Of a DNA stretch of 64,000 nucleotides, positions 61,161-64,000 are shown one piece after another; position 1 is the first letter of the stretch, and each line of letters starts with the position of its first letter. Origin of the DNA: Acidobacteriota bacterium (GTDB taxonomy: Bacteria; Acidobacteriota; UBA6911; RPQK01; JAJDTT01). The notes below the pieces were generated by a model. It saw nothing but the letters and a program-made list of their open reading frames with translations, ran no database searches and was not told where the DNA came from. The translations under genes and the position numbers were made by a program. The stretch spans positions 103,298 to 167,297 of the forward strand of contig JAPPLF010000003.1 in assembly GCA_028874215.1 (NCBI GenBank), read 5' to 3'.

Positions 61161-62444
61161 TCACCGGCTACCTATGGTCTTGTCCGCGGGTTGGTACCGG
61201 TTGCCCAGGCTCCGCCATTCCAGTTGGAAGAACTTGAAGGGTTCGTCTCCCAGCACCTTGTAGCCGTGCTTGGCGTAGCGGGGGCAGAAGATCACGTCCC
61301 CGGGGCCCACCTCCCGCTCGAACTCGCCGACCTCCCAGATTGCCCGGCCCGAGACCACGATCTCCGCCTGCTCCATGTCCGGGTGGTAGTGCACCGGTGT
61401 GTAGCCGCCCGGCTCGTACTGGACCAGGGCGATGATGGCGGCCTCCGAGTTCTTACCCGGAAGCACCAGCCCCACCTGGGAGATCCCGTAGTGGCCTCCC
61501 GCCCGCTCCGGGCTCAGCTTGATCAGGGGAGTCTGCTTCTCCGAGAGGACGTAGCCCACGGTCCGGGCCAGGACCAGATCGGTTGCGCCCTTCCCGTCCA
61601 GGTCGATTCCCCCATTGGGCCTCCCCCTCCAGTTGAAGTCGACCGTTTCGAATCCGAAACGGAGCACACCGTCCGGTCCGGGTCCCGCGTTGGCTACCAG
61701 GAGTTCTCCGTCCCGGGTGAACTCCAGTCCGCGGGGAACGCGGAGGCCGGGGTGGGCCAATGTCCCGTTGGCAATCAGCGCGTCGTCCTGAAGCCGAAGC
61801 CGGTGAATCGTGGGTTGGGACTCGTCGGAGACGAAGACCTCTCCCCAGGGACTTACCGCGGCCGCCGTCAGCCGGCTGCCCGGCATGGCCAGTGCTTCCT
61901 TGGCCTCCAGGGCGCCCGCGTCGTCGCCGGAAAGCCGGTCGATCCGGTCCGCAGCCACTCCGAAAGCGGCGTCGTCCAGAACGAAGAGGTCCCGATAGCG
62001 GTCTCCGGTGGCCCCTTGCAGCCGGGCGAGATGCTGACGGTCGAGGTAATGACCCCCGCCGCTCTCGGAGTAGAGCCGGCTGCCACTACGGAAATTCTGC
62101 GCCGTATCGGTCTTCTCCAGCCGCCGGCCGGCGAGGTCGGAGGCCTGTCCCGGGTTGCCGTCGTACTTCGTCAGGCCTTGTGAACGGCGATACAGCAACC
62201 GGGCCGTGGGGCGCTTCTGCCCGTCGTAGGTGACCAGGATGTTTCCGTCCCGCATTTCCAGCGACTGCGCCGGAAAGACGCCGGGCAGGTCGCGTTCCCG
62301 GTAGGCTCGAACCTGCCGAGCGTTTCCTTCGTCGTCGATGTCGACCTCCAGGATGGCTTCCTCACCCTGGAGGACGAAGAGGCGGTTCTCGGCCCGGCCG
62401 GTCAGGGGAAAGAGCAGCAATAGGCAGACGAAGACACTTCGCAT
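61161..62444 (-). CDS. Exported beta-propeller protein fused to a C-terminal cupin
   Basis: A 427 aa protein with a signal peptide (MRSVFVCLLLLFPLTGRA). Residues about 20-290 show NHL/SMP-30-like propeller repeats (AVSPWGEVFVSDESQPTIHR, LRVPRGLEFTRDGELLVAN). Residues about 310-427 are a cupin with PVHYHPDMEQAEIVVSGRA and CPRYAKHGYKV, supplying His and Glu for a metal. A fused sensor or enzyme of unknown substrate. Convergent with the M24 gene. Confidence 0.75.
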   Translation of the reverse strand: MRSVFVCLLLLFPLTGRAENRLFVLQGEEAILEVDIDDEGNARQVRAYRERDLPGVFPAQSLEMRDGNILVTYDGQKRPTARLLYRRSQGLTKYDGNPGQASDLAGRRLEKTDTAQNFRSGSRLYSESGGGHYLDRQHLARLQGATGDRYRDLFVLDDAAFGVAADRIDRLSGDDAGALEAKEALAMPGSRLTAAAVSPWGEVFVSDESQPTIHRLRLQDDALIANGTLAHPGLRVPRGLEFTRDGELLVANAGPGPDGVLRFGFETVDFNWRGRPNGGIDLDGKGATDLVLARTVGYVLSEKQTPLIKLSPERAGGHYGISQVGLVLPGKNSEAAIIALVQYEPGGYTPVHYHPDMEQAEIVVSGRAIWEVGEFEREVGPGDVIFCPRYAKHGYKVLGDEPFKFFQLEWRSLGNRYQPADKTIGSR

Positions 62445-62477
62445 GAGTTCCTCCTGGAAATGAAGGCCGCAGGCCGG

Positions 62478-63836
62478 CTAACCCAGGACCTCGCCCACGG
62501 ACTCGGTCATGATCTCGACGACACGGTCGATTTGCGACCGGCTGATGATGACGGGCGGAGCCAGGCAGAAGACGTCCTGCCGCAGGCGGCTGAAGAGCCC
62601 CCGCTCCTGGGCCGCCTGGTGGACCCGGATCCCCACCTTCTCGGAGGCGGAAAACTCCGCCTTGGTCGCCTTGTCCTGGACCAGTTCGATTCCGGCCATG
62701 AGGCCCAGACCGCGGACCTCGCCCACGTGGGGATGGCCTCCCAGCGCCGACTGCAGGCCGTCCAGCAGATAGCGCCCCTTCTCGGCGGCCTGGGCCGGGA
62801 AGTCCTCTCCCTCGATGATGTCCAGATTGGCCAGCGCGACGGCGCAGCCGACGGGGTGGGCGCTGTAGGTGTAGGCGTGCATCCAGGTCGACTTTCCTTC
62901 GTCCATGACCTCGGCGATCCGCTCGCTGACGCCGATTCCCCCCAGAGGAAAGTATCCGGAGGTCAACGCCTTGGCGTACTGGATCATGTCCGGCTCGATG
63001 TCCCAGTGCTCCAGGCCGAACATGCGCCCGGTCCGCCCGAAACCGGTGATGACCTCGTCGGAGACTAGGAGCACGTCGTACCGGTCGCAGATTTCCCGGA
63101 TGCGCTGAAAATAGCCATCGGGCGGAACGATGACGCCGCCGGCGCCCTGGACCGGTTCGGCCAGGAACATGGCCACCGTGTCGGGACCCTCCCGCAGGAT
63201 GGCCTTCTCCAGCTCGTCGGCCGCGGCCACGGCGGGGTCGGCCCCGGCCGGGGCCTCGTAGCGGTAGGGGTAGGGAGACGGAACGTGAATGAAACCGGGC
63301 ACCCGGGGCTCGAACATGGGCCAGTAGGCGGTGATCCCGGTGGCGCTCATGGCGGCCAGTGTGACCCCGTGATACCCCCACTGCCTGGAGATCACCTTGG
63401 TCTTGTGCGGATAGCCCAGGAGCTTCCAGTAGTAACGGGCCGTCTTGACGCAGCTCTCGGTGGACTCGCCGCCGCCTGAAGTGAAGAAGAACCTGGAGAT
63501 GCTCGGGTACGTGATATCCGAAATCCGCTGGGCCAGCCGGATGGCGGGCGGGTTGGAGCTTCCGGCGTAACCGGAACAGTATCCCAGTTGCTCCATCTGT
63601 CCGGAGGCGGCCCGGGCCAGCTCCCGCCGTCCGTGGCCGGCCACCACGTTCCAGAGTCCTGCCAGACCGTCGATGTATTCCCGTCCGTCGGCGTCCGTCA
63701 GGACGGCGCCTTCCCCCTTGACCCAGACATGCCCCCGCTCCTGCAGATTGCGGTCGTGCAGGGGATGGATCAGATGGGCCCGGTCCTGGGTCAGCAGTTC
63801 GGTCTTGTTGCTGGTCATGGTCTTGGTGCTCGTCAT
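62478..63836 (-). CDS. Class III aminotransferase (omega-transaminase type)
   Basis: A 452 aa PLP enzyme. It has DADGREYIDGLAGLWNVVAGH at the N-terminus, FFFTSGGGESTESCVKTARY, the PLP-ring stacking WGYHGVT, the Asp in LLVSDEVITGFGRTG (pyridine N partner) and the Schiff-base Lys in YAKALTSGYFPLG. It fits beta-alanine/omega-amino acid:pyruvate transaminases. The start was set by GGAGG 8 nt upstream of the ATG rather than a frame opening 36 codons earlier. It follows the M20 peptidase gene by 26 nt. Confidence 0.93.
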   Translation of the reverse strand: MTSTKTMTSNKTELLTQDRAHLIHPLHDRNLQERGHVWVKGEGAVLTDADGREYIDGLAGLWNVVAGHGRRELARAASGQMEQLGYCSGYAGSSNPPAIRLAQRISDITYPSISRFFFTSGGGESTESCVKTARYYWKLLGYPHKTKVISRQWGYHGVTLAAMSATGITAYWPMFEPRVPGFIHVPSPYPYRYEAPAGADPAVAAADELEKAILREGPDTVAMFLAEPVQGAGGVIVPPDGYFQRIREICDRYDVLLVSDEVITGFGRTGRMFGLEHWDIEPDMIQYAKALTSGYFPLGGIGVSERIAEVMDEGKSTWMHAYTYSAHPVGCAVALANLDIIEGEDFPAQAAEKGRYLLDGLQSALGGHPHVGEVRGLGLMAGIELVQDKATKAEFSASEKVGIRVHQAAQERGLFSRLRQDVFCLAPPVIISRSQIDRVVEIMTESVGEVLG

Positions 63837-63862
63837 GAAAGGTCCTCCAGAATCGGTTCGCC

Positions 63863-64000
63863 TCAACCGGCGGCTCCGCACCATTGGCGGATCGTCTGTG
63901 TGAAGAGTTGGGTGCCCTTCTCGATCTGGTCCAGAAGGATCCACTCGTCGTGGGTATGGGCTTGGGCGATGTCCCCGGGTCCCAGCACCACCAACCGCTC
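63863..64000 (-). CDS. M20 peptidase / acetylornithine deacetylase-like, C-terminal fragment
   Basis: The last 45 residues of a gene that runs off the window. VVLGPGDIAQAHTHDEWI is the typical C-terminal motif of M20 enzymes (ArgE/DapE/succinyl-diaminopimelate type), with the metal-binding His. It probably shares an operon with the aminotransferase downstream. Confidence 0.82.
   Translation of the reverse strand, partial: ERLVVLGPGDIAQAHTHDEWILLDQIEKGTQLFTQTIRQWCGAAG

Overview
The window reads as a chromosomal segment of a GC-rich Gram-negative bacterium, most likely a member of Acidobacteriota. Support for this: an Acidobacteria-typical TIGR03435 domain fused to a thioredoxin; a DUF1501 / DUF1549-DUF1553 / PPC-domain operon of the kind found in Acidobacteriota, Planctomycetota and Verrucomicrobiota; lipid A (lpxB) and heptose (hldE C-terminal type, hldD) genes that imply an LPS outer membrane; and many Tat-exported or lipoprotein oxidoreductases. 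The phylum call is inference. The left edge holds a 21-base C homopolymer inside a truncated gene and may be a contig end; the right edge cuts an M20 peptidase.

Layout. 0-3.8 kb: a truncated ThDP enzyme and a fungal/Bacteroidetes-type ilvC (minus), then a cupin, pabB and tRNA-His (plus). 3.9-13.1 kb: a dipeptide/oligopeptide ABC transporter split into two divergent operons. The minus arm is binding lipoprotein, two permeases, a NodB-like deacetylase-fold protein and an Eis-like acetyltransferase; the plus arm is two ATPases followed by a leucine-rich-repeat protein. 13.7-16.7 kb: phytanoyl-CoA dioxygenase family, rhomboid protease, FAD amine oxidase. 16.8-19.4 kb: assimilatory sulfate activation and reduction (cysH, sat-cysC) behind a good sigma-70 promoter. 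19.4-21.3 kb: a compact AAA ATPase + TOPRIM-like pair directly beside tRNA-Ala, which looks like a PARIS-type defence module. 21.4-26.3 kb: a catalytically dead M1-peptidase homologue with C-terminal TPR-like repeats, lpxB, mnmA. 26.2-32.2 kb: the DUF1501/DUF1549/PPC operon. 32.3-38 kb: metallophosphoesterase, sugar isomerase-like protein and an acid-sugar operon (two enolase-superfamily enzymes and a DapA-family aldolase). 38-42.9 kb: an orphan antitoxin, then a DJ-1 protein, a pentaheme-type cytochrome lipoprotein with an in-frame stop, and a sorbosone-dehydrogenase-like propeller protein. 42.9-49.6 kb: Tat-exported sialidase, heptose genes, PIG-L-type deacetylase homologue, a dead/live pair of amidohydrolases, MFS transporter. 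49.7-52.9 kb: a lower-GC operon of ECF sigma factor, anti-sigma-like membrane protein, secretin-like protein and thioredoxin-TIGR03435 lipoprotein. 53-59.8 kb: an accessory island with decayed toxin-antitoxin modules, two large tandem paralogues and an AAA ATPase with a PD-(D/E)XK nuclease tail. 59.9-64 kb: creatinase-like M24 enzyme, propeller-cupin fusion, class III aminotransferase, M20 peptidase fragment.

Two structural themes cut across the genes. First, a family of short hairpin repeats (about 23-25 bases, stems that covary between copies) is scattered through 3.9-24.8 kb, often abutting the stop codons of minus-strand genes. Second, antitoxin-like genes occur three times and in every case the toxin is missing or reduced to a remnant. 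The strongest candidates for an undescribed system are the 53.8-59.3 kb tandem-paralogue/AAA-nuclease module and the tRNA-Ala-linked ATPase-TOPRIM pair.
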